Counted from the first letter of the stretch, positions 8,950 to 20,828 are shown. The stretch: 64,000 bases of DNA from Phaeosaccion multiseriatum (GCA_965112735.1 OZ218953.1:4464001-4528000); one strand, 5' to 3'. Notes: generated by a model from the sequence alone, not told the origin. Numbers and translations: made by a program.

Positions 8950-11900
8950 ATGGAGTCAGCTGACTCCTCAGAGGACTTCCTTGACGGGGAGCGCAGGTGG
9001 ACAGAACTCATCCTGCCGACTCTGTCATCCACTCTCATATGCTGCACGGTTCTCGTCAGCTATGTGCTCAACAGAGGCGACCTTCTCCTCTGTAAGTCTC
9101 TCTCCTCGGAGAGCGAGGGATGGATCAGGCCTTCCCCCCCCCACCCCCCCTCTCTCTCTCTCTCTCACACACACGCCCACGCACGCATGCATGCACTTCT
9201 CTCCTCCCCTCAAACGTGCGACGCCCCGACAGATCGCATTCGGCCGTACCTAAAGCCCAATCGCGTCTATCCCAAGTGGCCCTCTACTCTGAAGGAGTGG
9301 ATAAGTCCGATTTGGAAGCTCGACCAGGACGAGGTACCTACACTGAATACTAAGCTAAACCTTTCCCCTGCTCACCTTCTTCGCCTTGCCCTCACCCTCA
9401 CCCTCATCCCCCTTCTCCCACCTGTCCCTACATTTGCTTTGTCTGGGTTTCGCTTTCGCGCCTCCCCTCCCCTCCCCTCCCCTCCCCTCCCCCCCTCTCA
9501 CTTGCTCCTCGTCTTGTCTCACAGCTCTTGCCAGTGACCAATGTGGACACGTACATTATGCTTCGACTGCTCCGCATCGGGCTAGTGTACACCTCCGTCA
9601 TGGGCAGCATAGGTGAATGACCTGCAGCAGATTGGAAGAGGGAGGAGGAGGTGTCAGCGGGGAAGGATAGGACAAATGCTATGGTGGGGACAAATGGTAA
9701 AGGAGCTCCGCTTTGCTCCAAAAAACTCGATATTTTATCCCCGTGTCAGCTCGCTCGCCAGCAGGCAGGGGTTTCCTCCAGATCGTATGATTTATGCTTT
9801 AGCCTCTCCTACACCCTCCCATGACCCTTCCTCCTCATCCATGTCGTCGTACAGGCGGGCTCGTCCTCGTGCCGTGCTACAACTACATGGGGGGGCTGCG
9901 GCATGAGACCGAAGGCATCACGACCTTCACCATGGCAAACGTGGAGAGTGGGACTGGCCTCCTGGCGCTGCCGGTGCTGTATGTGTACATTGGGACTGCT
10001 CTCCTGCTATGGCTCTTCGATCAGGAGTGGAGAGTCTACCTAAACATACGCTTTCTGCACCTGTCTCGCGGCTACGACGTGCATGAGTCTTGCCAGCCCC
10101 GATACTCTCTGATGCTCAGCAAGATTCCCAGGAAGCTGAGGACCAAAGAGGCACTCGTTGCCTACTTTGAGGCCATTTTCCCCGGCACCGTTCACAGCGC
10201 CCACGTCATCTACGACTTGGCCCCCTTGGACGAGCTGTTGAAGAAGCGCTACGAGGCACTGTCGAGCTTGGAGCATGCCTTGAACTACAAGGCAGAGCAC
10301 GGGAAAGAGCTGTGGATCAACCCCGAGTCAGGCTTAATTGCGTCTGTGCCGTGTCAAGTGAAGAAGGCTATGGAGGTGGCCGTCCCTTCCATCATGCGTA
10401 GTTCATATTCGGGCGGCAGTGTCCCTGGGGACGTCCCGGACGGAGAGTCGCAAGGGGCGCCTAGCACAACGCTGGCACTGCGCCCTCCTCTGAAATCTCC
10501 ACCAGGAGTGGTTGAGAGCACCACTGTGCAACAAGGAGGAGGCTCTGTGAGAGACATGGAGATGGGTAGCGGCGGCGAGGAGGACGGGGAGGGGAGGGAG
10601 ATGAGAGGGCAAGACGCCACAGGCGAGGAGCAGGAGGCGGAGGAGGAGGAGGAGGTGGTGGGAGCAGCGCCTTTTCTTCAGCGGAATGGAAAGAAGGGAG
10701 GGAAAGATGCAAGCAGCTCCTCTCCTTCTGTACCGTGTGGGTGCGTCCTTGCTCGCACCTTCTTCGAGGGCAGACTGAGGACGGCAAACAAGCTGGTGAA
10801 GGAGTGGAGAGAGGAATGGGTAAGTCAAGTCAAGTCGAGTAGGCAATCAGATGCATCGATAGATCAGGCTTGCCTCGTTGTCTTCAACGCTTCACAGAGA
10901 GATAAGACAGAAGGAACGGGAGGGGAGAGAAGTGGAATCACGTGAGCTTTACTCATACTTAGGAGGGATACGTGGGTTGATGTATAGTCCCATCGAGGAG
11001 CATCGTCTGTGTGGGATTTCAGTTTCAGTCTCAGTTTTGTTGGACCCTCCCCATACCACGCCAGGCTGTGGGGTACACCCGACATCTTCGCATCTGATCC
11101 TGATTCTTCTTCTTCTTCTCTTCTTCTTCTTCTTCTTCTTCTTCTTCTTCTTCTTCTTCTTCTTCTTCTTCTTCTTCTTCTCTCTCCCTCTCTCTATCTC
11201 GATCTCGCCCTGTATCTGTTTCCCTCTTTCTTCTCTCTCTACCATCCCCAATATCTACACTGCTCGTGCTTTCTTGTCAATGGCCTGCCCGCCCGCTGAC
11301 CAGGACCGAGCGGCAGCTGAAAAGGTCAAGCCTAACATCGCTGCCAACATTACCAGCAACAGCGACAGGGGCAGCGGGAGCATGGATCTCTCTGAGGAAG
11401 AGGTGGACCCCTCCCTTCTCAGGATCAAGGTTCCTCACAGTCTTAGTTTGGACGTGTGAGTGTGTGTGCAAGGGAGGAGGAGGAGGAGGTGGAGGAGGAG
11501 GAATAGGGAAGGGAAGACGAGGAGGAGGAGGAAGAGGAGGGGGGGGGGGGGAAGGGAAGGACGAGGAGGAGGAGACACACCACCTCTCCACAGACACACA
11601 CCGGCACACCCCGACCACAGACTCCTTTGCTTTATTTCACTTGACTCTGACTTGACACCTTCTCCTGTGCTTGGCTTGACTTTACTTGGACGCCTTCATT
11701 GCCCAAGATCATCTACGAGATCAGCTACTTGCAATCCTTTGCACAGAAGCAGGAGCGGCAGCTACCACAATAAGAACAACGCCAGCAAGGGCAAGGAGAA
11801 CAGCAGTGGTGCCGACACCGGTAACGGCATGAGCAGCAGCAGGGGCGCCGCCTTGCAAGCTTGGCAGCAACAGTCCAAGGCATGCGATCCGCCCGAGAGC

Positions 11901-14900
11901 AATCCCCGGCGCCCAGCCCTGTTTTTTACCAACGTGTGCGATAGCCCTTCCGCCAGCATCTGGAATGTCAAGAGTTGGTTACGCGTCCCGCCCGCCTTGA
12001 TAGAGCAGCCAGTGCCGGAGAAGCACCAGAAGCACCATGCCCACAGCGGTGGTGCAGCTGTAGCAGGCGGAGTGGAAAAGGAGGGGGGTGGGGCAGGGGA
12101 CGGGCTTTGCAGCAGGGAGAAGCAGTTTGCCAAGTCCGTGCGTGAGGTGAGGGCGACAGGGCAGGGCTTTGTGACCTTCCGCTACACACTCGCAAAGGTG
12201 AGAGACAAGGGAAGGGGAGGAAGGGGAGAGAACCTGAGGGGGAGGAGACAAAGTGGGGATTGAGGGGCGAGGCGGGGGCAGAGGGCGAGCATCCTTCATT
12301 CGTTTCTATGGCCGTAGTTCTGCTGTTGCTGCAGCCGTGTATCACCAACGGCTGCTGCTGGACGCCCATGTGCCTCCTCCTCCTCCTCCTCCTGCAGGCT
12401 GCTGCTGCCGCGGCTCCTCTTTCGCTCGAGGATGAAATGCGGACGGCCCCCGCCCCCAACCCCCAAGAGATCTACTGGGGTAACATCACCTTCCCCAAGC
12501 AGATTTCCGACGTCAGGAATCATTTTACGACGTACTTGATCATCGTGGCGTCTCTCTTCTATTTTCTGCCCGGTAAGATAGGATACGATACGGTCTCTCG
12601 TTTCTCTGTCCCTCCGCGGCTGCTGCTGCTGACCCGGATCCTGACCCTCTGGCCTCTTTCCCTCTCCTGCTGCGAATGCGAATGCGAATGCGAATGCGAA
12701 ATCAAGTCATCCTTCCCCCCCCCCCGCCCCTGCCCGGCCTTCGCCTTGACCCTAATTTTGGACCTTCACCTTAACCCTTCACCTTCTCCTTAACGTGAAC
12801 ATTTGCCTTGGCCTTCAGTGGGTGCTGTGCAGTTAGTGGCGTCTCTCGGGAGCGGATTCTTAGCAGACTATTTGCCTGTCCTGGCGAGTCTCGGCCTTGT
12901 GAGGGCAGTGCCCGCCGTGCTGGAGAGAGTGCACGTGCACTTTGTCAAGGGTGTTAGCCAAGAGACCATGGAGAGATGGATGCTCTCGGTGAGTGAGGGG
13001 TTGAGTCAGTAAGTCAGTTGCGCGTCACTTAAACAGTCAGTCAGTCAGTCAGTCAGAGTCGGAGTCGAGGCAGGGATGGCAAACCGGACTTGCTCTGACT
13101 AAGACCCGCGCTTGTGTCTGCTCCCCCTCTCTTGACGTCTGTGCAGAGGCACTTCAATGTGCTCATTGGATACATCTTTGCCAATATGGGTGAGTGAGTG
13201 AGTGAGTGAGAGTAAAGGGGGAGGATGTGGGTATTGGATATACAAATGTATTATAATTTCGTACATAGCCGTATTTGCATGTAACAGGTATATCACACGT
13301 TGCGAGCAGCAGCTGTTGTGGGGTCGTATTTTTGTGGGAGGGAGAGAGAAGAGTGCGTAAGGACATTAATAAGTACGTAGCAGCACATGCAGAGCAGGAT
13401 CAAGCCTGGAGTAAGGTACGACCGCTGACCTTACACCGTCCTCTTCCCCCTTTCTTGTGCTTTGTTGGCCTTGTTGGGCTGGCCTTGTTGGGCTGGACTG
13501 CTTGCTCCCCCCCCCCAACCCCCGTCTGCTTGCTCGACCCCGACCCGCAGCCCTGGGCATCTTCTTCCGCTCGCTGGACGATCTCTTCGTCAACATCGAC
13601 CCCAACCAAATCACGGCAGAGCCCGGCGATGCCTTTGCGACGTAAGGAGGCAATGGATGGCAGTCGATGGGCCGGGCAGTTACTACATAGTAGGGGACAG
13701 TTGATGGCAGTGGATGGCAGTGGATAGGCGACAGACACCGTTTCTAGATGGATGGCAGTGGATGGGCGACGCCATCACTAGATGGGGGGCAGTGGATGGG
13801 CGAGGCCGTGATTGCAATCCATGTACCGACTTGTGCCCAACCCATCTTCTTCCTCTCTCTCTTCCCACTGACTTATCAGTGTGGCCCAGGCCATCCCTGC
13901 CATCTCCACTTTTTTCTTCAACTACATTGTGTCCGAGGCGCTCATTGCCGGCTCCATGGAGTTCTCGAGGATTGTGGACATCTTCCGAGTCGGAGTCAAG
14001 GTGTGGTTCAGAGACAGGTACGTGTGTGGGTAGACGGCAGGTGGACAGCAGCTAGACGGCAGGTGGACAGCAGCTAGACGGCAGCTATACAGCAGCTAGA
14101 CGGCAGGTGGACAGCAGCTAGACGGCAGCTATACAGCAGCTAGACGGCAGGTGGACAGCAGCTAGACGGCAGGTGGACAGCAGCTAGACGGCAGCTATAC
14201 AGCAGCTAGACGGCAGGTGGACAGCAGCTAGACGGCAGCTATACAGCAGCTAGACGGCAGGTGGACAGCAGCTAGACGGCAGCTATACAGCAGCTAGACG
14301 GCAGGTGGACAGCAGCTAGACGGCAGCTATACAGCAGCTAGACGGCAGGTGGACAGCAGCTAGACGGCAGGTGGACAGCAGCTAGACGGCAGGTGGACAG
14401 CAGCTAGACGGCAGGTGGACAGCAGCTAGACGGCAGCTATACAGTAGCTAGACGGCAGGTGGACAGCAGCTAGACAGCAGCGGGCGATGAGACGCACTTG
14501 TTGTTTCTTCATGGTGGTACTGGCACTGCTGGCGCTGTGTGGTGTAGACTTGTCTGACTACTTACCACCTCTTCCCTTCCTCCCTCCCTCCCTCGCCCTT
14601 CCGTCGATCCTTCCTTCTGCTCGGGTCGGGTCCTTCCACTCCGCCCTCACCATCACCACCCACTCAATCCCCCACCCCCCTCCCACACACACACAGCTCG
14701 GAGCTGACTGCTCGCTACTACAAGGACCACGTGTACCCCATTCGTCTCCACAGGCCCAAATTCGGCAGCCGTATGCCCCGCCACATTGTGATTCTGCTCA
14801 TCTGCTTCATCTACGGACCTATCGCTCCAGTGGTTTCGCTGGCAGGGGTGGCCTTCTTTACCATCACCCTCATCGTATTCAGGGTGAGGCAGGATGGGAG

Positions 14901-16840
14901 CGATGGGAGACGGGAGGTGGGAGAGAAGGCACACGGAGACCCACACGGGGATGCACGCTCGAATCAATCGAGCAATCAGTCAACCCCTTTATTCTAATAC
15001 CTGCTGCCATCTTACTTTGCTTTCCCCCGCTTCTCTCTTCCCGATCCCCCACCCTCTCACCCCCACTTGCCTTCCTTCCTTGCTTCCTCCCTCCGTCCCT
15101 CGCTCCGTTCCTTCCTTCTTCCTTCCCTCCCTCCCTCCGTTCCCTCCTTCTTCCTTCCCTCCATCCCTCCGTCCCTCCCTCCGTACCTTCCTTCTTCCTT
15201 CCCCCCCTCCCTCCCTCCTTCCCCCCCCTCCAATCCCGCAGCACAAATCCGTGTTTATGTTCGTCTCCACCTTCGAAACGGGTGGAGAGTTTTTCATCTG
15301 GGCCCACCGCTGCGTCATGGTATCCTACCTCTTCTCCCTCGGCCCTTTACTCCTCCTCTTGTTGCTCAAAGCATCTTGGCTGCCGGTGCTCTGCCTCTTG
15401 CCCATCTTCCCCATTGTGGTGGACAAGTGGAAGCAGTCGTGGAGAAAGTATGGGGTCAAGAGTCTGGGGTTGCCTTTGGACACGGCCCGGAAGATTGACG
15501 AGGAGGCACGTCAGGGAGACACAAGTGTGTGGAGTTGCAGTCGCTTCGAGAGTGATATGTACCTACAGGTGTGTGCAATATATGGGGCTTTTGCTTTTGA
15601 GCGTTCCACTTGACAGTTACTCCTTGACAAGAGACCTTGTACAGAGGGTTTGGACATGACCAGGAGAGGTGGGGAGGAGGAGGAGGAGGAGGAGGAGGAG
15701 GGGGGGGGGGGGAAGGGGGGCAGGAGCACGAGCAGGAGCAGAGTGGCAGAGAGAATGTGCTACGACTAGGAAGGAGGAGGAGAACAAGGAGCGGGGGTGG
15801 GGGGTGGAGAATGGCAAGCATTAGCGTAGCGTAACCCCCTTCCCCATTTCCCTCTTCACTCTTCCCTTCCGTCCCTTATGATGCGACGGTTCTCTGTGCC
15901 GTGCTACGCAGCCTGCCTTGCGAGCACCGCTTACGCTGGAGCCCTCTTCACAGTTGGCGTGGGTATCACCATCTGTGCACCTGCCATTTAGTCTCAATGC
16001 CGACACGGTTGGGGGCCGACGAGCCCGAAGCACTTGTGAGAGACTTCGGCACCTGCTCGGCTTGAGGAGGTCAGAACCGGGGCGGAGGAGGACCAGCCTT
16101 ACAGCGAGCGAGGTAGGCGAGAATGGGGTGGACGCGGAGATGGGCGGGGTCGGCCAAAGCGAAGATGTCGATGGGACGAGGTACCTTCGCCACCGCCCGC
16201 TGGGAGAGCGCCCGACCTTTGATGACACCACGAATCGGGTAAGTGGGTTATAGCTTGGGTAGGTGGGGTGAGAGGGGTGAGAGGGGTGAGAGGGGTGAGA
16301 GGGGTGCTGCTGAGCGGACGGATAATGGAGGGTACAAACGTACTGGTTGATGAAGATGTTATTATTCGCCGCTGCTGCTGCTTGGTGCAGACCTGTTTCC
16401 ACGCGCACACATCCACACACTTTTCCTTGCACATGTTATTGATTGAAACACCCACGCGCAAACAAACACTCACTCACACACACACACACACACACACATA
16501 CACATACACACAGGTCACACACACGCAAGACTTCCGCGGGGGGGCGTTACAACGGCAGCGCAACTTCAAGAACAAGGACGAGGACAACAGCAGCGTCCTC
16601 CTGCGCAACTTCATGATCAAGGGGGAGGACAACAGCATCATCATGAAGGAGCAAGCAAAGGAGGAGAAGCCTGAGGAGGGGCAGGGGCAGGGACAGGGGC
16701 AGCAAGAGGGGACTCCCTCGGACCCTCTGACGGACGGAGTGCAGGCCCTGGGTAGGGAGTCACATATGGCGGAACTTCGCGGGTTGTACTCGTGGGACGT
16801 GACCAGCCCTGCACCTCCAAATATGCCCCCCCACCTCTGA
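8950..16840 (+). CDS. OSCA/CSC/TMEM63-type mechanosensitive cation channel, 1227 aa
   Basis: Fifteen exons keep one frame: 8950-9091, 9233-9333, 9525-9612, 9855-10819, 11304-11455, 11747-12197, 12398-12572, 12819-12988, 13147-13189, 13551-13641, 13880-14017, 14697-14883, 15242-15568, 15912-16238, 16514-16840. The order of parts is that of the DUF221/RSN1 family of calcium-permeable, osmo- or stretch-gated channels. An N-terminal TM segment comes first, then VDTYIMLRLLRIGL and further TMs. A cytosolic region follows with YSLMLSKIPRKL and GFVTFRYTLAK. Next is the APNPQEIYWGNI motif that precedes the pore block, then multiple TMs (ISTFFFNYIVSEALIAGSME, VSLAGVAFFTITLIVF, FSLGPLLLLLLLKASWLPVL). 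Unusual features are an acidic low-complexity insert of about 100 residues in the cytosolic loop and a basic/acidic tail of about 250 residues after the last TM. Exon 6 could instead start at 11708. Substrate ions and gating stimulus are inferred from the family. Confidence 0.9.
11106..11180 (+). repeat. TTC triplet repeat in an intron
   Basis: About 24 TTC/CTT units lie in the intron between exons 4 and 5 of the channel gene, upstream of the acceptor at 11303. Confidence 0.9.
13642..13879 (+). repeat. Intron with clustered GATGGCAGTGGATGG motifs
   Basis: Between channel exons 10 and 11 the motif GATGGCAGTGGATGG or a close variant occurs about five times (near 13653, 13703, 13712, 13749 and 13784). 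The same motif is found in introns of unrelated genes in this window (see findings). Confidence 0.75.
14034..14480 (+). repeat. 22-bp minisatellite with two alternating variants
   Basis: About 20 tandem copies of CAGCTAGACGGCAG followed by either GTGGACAG or CTATACAG, in the intron between exons 11 and 12 of the channel gene. The two variants alternate in a partly regular pattern, suggesting duplication of multi-unit blocks. Confidence 0.92.
16261..16308 (+). repeat. GTGAGAGGG short tandem repeat
   Basis: Five copies of a 9-bp GTGAGAGGG unit lie just inside the last intron of the channel gene. The unit resembles a repeated donor site. Confidence 0.85.
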
Positions 16841-16961
16841 CGTCCAGGACCCATTTGAGCGCTTTTTCTCTTTCTTTGTAATTAAAACTAATTAGTTGAA
16901 GGTTATTTATTAATTAAAAAAAATTTCACCAACTACTTCTAAAAGTATGGTAGCGCTTGCA
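16841..16961. terminator. AT-rich island between convergent genes
   Basis: A short AT-rich block (16879-16926, containing TTTGTAATTAAAAC, TTATTTATTAATTAAAA) sits in the 121-bp spacer between the stops of the channel gene (+) and the aminotransferase (-). It probably carries the polyadenylation signals of both. It contrasts strongly with the GC-rich surroundings. Confidence 0.5.
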
Positions 16962-19900
16962 TCATGACTGGGGCGAAGTGGGCAGTCTCTTTGGATATGT
17001 CCTCCACCACTCCTTCATGCGAACCATTGATTGGCGGACATGCTCTGTGCTGCCACAAAAGCTGAAGCGCACCCGTTTCGTCCCCTTGTCTAATGGTGTA
17101 GAGCGCGTACGCGTGTGAGTAGAAGGGAGCAACGTTTAGGGTGGGTGATGTGATGCCGTTCGAGAGGGAGAGAGGAAGGAAGACGAGAGGGATAGAGGGA
17201 GAGGAAGAGGGGGAAATGGAGAGAGGGAAGAGGAAGAGAGGAAGGATAGAGAGAGAGGGAGGAGAGAGGGATTGAGTGCGTTTGACAAAAGAGAGGGCGG
17301 GGGGGGGGAGAGGGTGAAACAAGCTACGGAAGCGGCCACCTCATGAGCCACTTGAGGCCCCAACGGCACTGACACTCACACTCACAGCCCCAACAGCACT
17401 GACACTCACACTCACAGCCCCAACAGCACTGACACTCACACTCACTGCCCCAACAGCACTGACACTCACACTCACTGCCCCAACAGCACTGACACTCACA
17501 CTCACAGCCCCAACAGCACTGACACTCACACTCACTGCCCCAACAGCACTGACACTCACACTCACTGCCCCAACAGCACTGACACTCACACTCACTGCCC
17601 CAACAGCACTGACACTCACACTCACTGCCCCAACAGCACTGACACTCACACTCACAGCCCCAACAGCACTGACACTCACACTCACTGCCCCAACAGCACT
17701 GACACTCACACTCACTGCCCCAACAGCACTGACACTCACACTCACTGCCCCAACAGCACTGACACTCACACTCACAGCCCCAACTGAAACTCACACACGC
17801 AACAATCCCACTCACCCGAGTGAGGGCACTCAAAGTCCGTGCCCGGTGTGATGGCGACCCCAACATCCTCGAGCAAGTCTCTGGCCAGGACTGCGCTGTC
17901 TAGCACGTCTTTGGACGTGTCTACGTAGACGTAAAAGGCGCCATCGCTAGGGGCCACGCTGGTGAAACCCATGTCGGCAAGACCCTCCAGGAGGATGGCG
18001 CGGTTCAGAGCGTACTGGTGGACGGCAAGTGGGAGAGAGAAGAGAAGGGAAGACGAGTGGAAGAAAAGAGTGTCAGTGGGCGGGCATGCATTTTGTAATT
18101 ACGGCGGGAGGGAGGGAGGGAGGGAGGGCGGGAGGGAGGGAGGGAGGGGCGGAAGGAAGGAAGGAAGGAGGGAGGGAGGGAGGGAGGGAGGGAGGGAGGC
18201 AGGGAGGGAGAGAGGGAGGGAGGGGGGACGGAAGGAGGGAGGGAGGGAGGGAGGGAGGGAGGGAGGGAGGAGGGAGGGAGGGAGGGAGGGAGGGAAGGAA
18301 GGAGGGAGGGAGGGAGGGAGGGAAGGAGGGAGGGAGGGAGGGAGGGAAGGAGGGAGGGAGGGAGGGAGGGTGGGGGGGAGGGTATGACAGAGTATGGCAG
18401 GGAGGGAGTACCTTCTCTATGTGCTGCTCCAGCTCCTGCCGGCAGTCGAAGGCCGCCACGGCCGCGAGCTGCGAGAGGGTGGGGGCGTTAATGTAGAGGT
18501 TCTGGGCCAGGCGGTTGACGGCAGACACCATGCGCTGAGGCACCACCATCCAGCCCAGACGCCAACCTGACAGGCGCAGCAGTTGGAGTGGTGATGAGCC
18601 ATCGACTTTCCTAAAATCGGGAAGCACGAAATGCTGATTGACTTGCGTTCTCTACTTCTCACCTGTCATGCTGTAGTACTTGCTGAAGCTGTTGATGACC
18701 ATGCAATTACTACCTCCCTCCCCACCCTCCTCCCCACCCTCTTTGCCACTCTCGTCACACTCGTTGTCTACGAACGCAAGGGCCGTTTCGTCCTTCTTGC
18801 CGAAGGTAATTCCGTGATAAATCTCGTCTGAAATAAACATGACGCCGCTCTCCTGGCAGGTTTGACATAGCCCCTCAAGCTCTTCAGCACTAAGCATCGC
18901 TCCTGTGGGGTTACTCGGTGAGCTTATTGGTGGGTGGAGAGCAGCGAGAGGAAAGCGGGCAAGAGGATGGCAGTGGAGGGAGGGGGCGCGAGGACGGGGA
19001 GTGAGCGAAGAGTCGGAGAGGGCAATCAAGAAGATGGCGACAGGCTGTGGCGTTGCAGGTAGATGTGTGTGTGTGTGTGTGTCCTTGCCATCCGTTGCCA
19101 TCCGCTCACTGCCTTCCATTGTCATCCCGTCGATCCAGAGCTGGCCCAAAAGGGAGGGACCCTGGCGGCCGAGAGCGGTTGAGTAGGAAGGAGACGATCG
19201 ATTGTACCTCAGAATAATGCCCTTCAAAGGCTCCTCGCCGGTCTCTCGCATTTCCTCCATCTTGCTCCGCAGCTCTGCAGCGGTGACCTTATACTCCGCG
19301 TTGGTGTCAATCGTCACCACATCGCACCCTGGTTGGTTGGTTGGATGGTTGGTTGGTTGGTTGGTTGGTTGGTTGGTAGGTAGGTTGGGTGAGTGGGTGG
19401 GTGGTGGAGGACCATTCGTTCGCAAGAGTTAGGCAAAGAGTGTCAAAAAAGCCGCGGAGCAGGGCAGGCAGGCAGGTAGGCAGGTAGGCAGCGGGCACCG
19501 GACCCGAGACGCTTGCCGCTTGCCAGCCCCTCACTTGACTTACCGAAGGCGTTGAGTATATGACGATAGCAAGGATATGAGGACGAGGCCACGGCCACCT
19601 TGTCACCGACGTCAAACGACGCCAGAAAGGCCAGCAAAAACGCCCCACTGCTCCCCGTCGTGACTACCACGCGCTCCTCCGCGATCTGTGCAGCCATGGG
19701 CAATGGAGCAAGCACGAGTTCACGACACAGAACGCAAGCAAGTTCACCAGACAGGGCTTCGCTACTGTCGTCGTCATGATGATGCCAGCAGCAGAGGCCC
19801 CGCTCACCTTCACACCGTACTTGTCGTGGTAGTGCTGTGCTATTCTTTTCCGCAACGGGCCAACGCCGAGTGCGTCTGTATATCCTAACCTATTCGAGTC

Positions 19901-20539
19901 CAGCGCGGAGGCCGCCGCCTCCCGTACGCCCCTGTCCGTGTGTGTCCATGTCCGTCCGATCCAGATGTCAAACGAGTAACACGGTTAGTCGTAGCAGGGT
20001 TCTTCGCCACACGGCTAGTCGTCTTACGCAAGGAATCACAAGGATCTTCGAACTTCCCCAAGCACTCTTCTCTCCCCTGTCTCACCTTGGCGCTCCGGTC
20101 TGAGGCTGGCCCACCTGCGTGTCGGGTCGGTGCACACGGGCAGAGAAGAGAGAAGAGAGAGGTGAGGGATGAAGAGGACGTAGAACTGATCTAGTATATG
20201 TCGTAGTGTCACGACAATACCTCTACCTCAAGATGTAGCACGCTCTTGCCCTCCCTCTCCAGCTCTCCTGCACGCCGCAAGACATCCATGACCCTGGGTA
20301 TGTTTTCATTGCAGGGCACGGCAAGTGGTCGATGAGCAGACTTGTGTGGCACTTCGAGAGCGCCTGCAACGCATTTAGCACATTGCTCTTCCCTTGATGG
20401 GACACTTTACTCACTTGAAGCTCTCCACTAGCCCTGATCGGCGGCTCAGAGCGGTCGCTCTTGATCCTGACCCCCCTCCCGTTGCTGCTAATGCTCCGAC
20501 TAGTCTGCATACTAACAGCAGTCCCACCGTGAGCTTCAT
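16962..20539 (-). CDS. PLP-dependent class I/II aminotransferase with signal-like N-terminus, 446 aa
   Basis: Ten exons keep frame: 20415-20539, 20227-20293, 20086-20114, 19808-19931, 19544-19685, 19208-19328, 18663-18913, 18412-18566, 17816-18014, 16962-17089. The chain reads as a prokaryotic-type aspartate/aromatic aminotransferase: VLHLEVGQP, LGYTDALGVGPLRKRIA, TTGSSGAFLLAF, ILSNPTGA, SDEIYHG (Asp and Tyr of the PLP pocket), and the Schiff-base lysine in NSFSKYYSMTGWRLGW (about K281). The last exon gives the substrate-carboxylate arginine in KRVRFSFCGSTE. An N-terminal hydrophobic stretch (MKLTVGLLLVCRLVGALAAT) suggests secretory or organelle entry. A Gly/Glu-rich insert precedes the lysine motif. 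The amino-donor specificity cannot be told. The final intron (17090-17815) is mostly a 30-bp minisatellite. The start is divergent with the Sfi1-like gene. Confidence 0.9.
17345..17790. repeat. 30-bp minisatellite in an intron
   Basis: About 14 to 15 nearly perfect copies of a 30-bp unit (CCCCAACAGCACTGACAC plus TCACACTCAC and one A/T variable base) fill the last intron of the aminotransferase. Because 30 is a multiple of three, it leaves long false open frames on the minus strand. The only difference between units is CACAGCC against CACTGCC. Confidence 0.95.
18105..18378. repeat. GGGA tetranucleotide tract
   Basis: About 65 GGGA-type units with AAGG and GGGC variants lie in the intron between the exons 18412-18566 and 18014-17816 of the aminotransferase. 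On the gene's strand this is a CCCT tract, like the core of the element at 7345-7785. Confidence 0.93.
19330..19390. repeat. TTGG repeat at a splice acceptor
   Basis: About 12 GGTT/GGTA units abut the acceptor of the aminotransferase exon 19208-19328. On the gene's strand the tract reads AACC and runs straight into CAG. Confidence 0.88.
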
Positions 20540-20828
20540 CGCCGGATGCTTCAGGATGATCGCTTCAGAGAGATACCTCAGAGAAAGCTCAGAGATCTAT
20601 CGATCCATTTCAGCGGCAATCCAATTGACAGGAAGCGGTTGGTCCTCCAGCTAAAAAATCACAGATGAACTGCTTGTACATTACTTTTAGACAACCATAG
20701 ATGGCACTTAATGTAATGTACCCGAAGTCTTGGTGCGGTACCTCGCTGTATGTACTGTGCTGAGCTTTAAATGGTCCTGCGACTTCTGATTTTGAATTCC
20801 CGTTTGGAAGGGCTGCTGTGATATAACC
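20540..20828. promoter_or_regulatory. Divergent promoter region, aminotransferase / Sfi1-like gene
   Basis: The two start codons face away from each other across 289 bases, so regulatory sequence for both must lie here or in their 5' regions. The right half is relatively AT-rich (20700-20825). No TATA box, initiator or other known motif is clear. Confidence 0.45.

Noticed and set aside
14034-14480. Possible CRISPR-like array
   Set aside because: The 22-bp and 30-bp arrays have no unique spacers; units are directly adjacent. The genome is eukaryotic.
15242-16840. Three consecutive channel exons of exactly 327 nt
   Set aside because: The sequences are unrelated and each length is set by independent splice sites, so this is taken as coincidence and not exon duplication.
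17324-17866. Cys/Trp-rich repeat protein on the minus strand
   Set aside because: It is the 30-bp intronic minisatellite read in frame. The neighbouring aminotransferase exons only join if it is spliced out.
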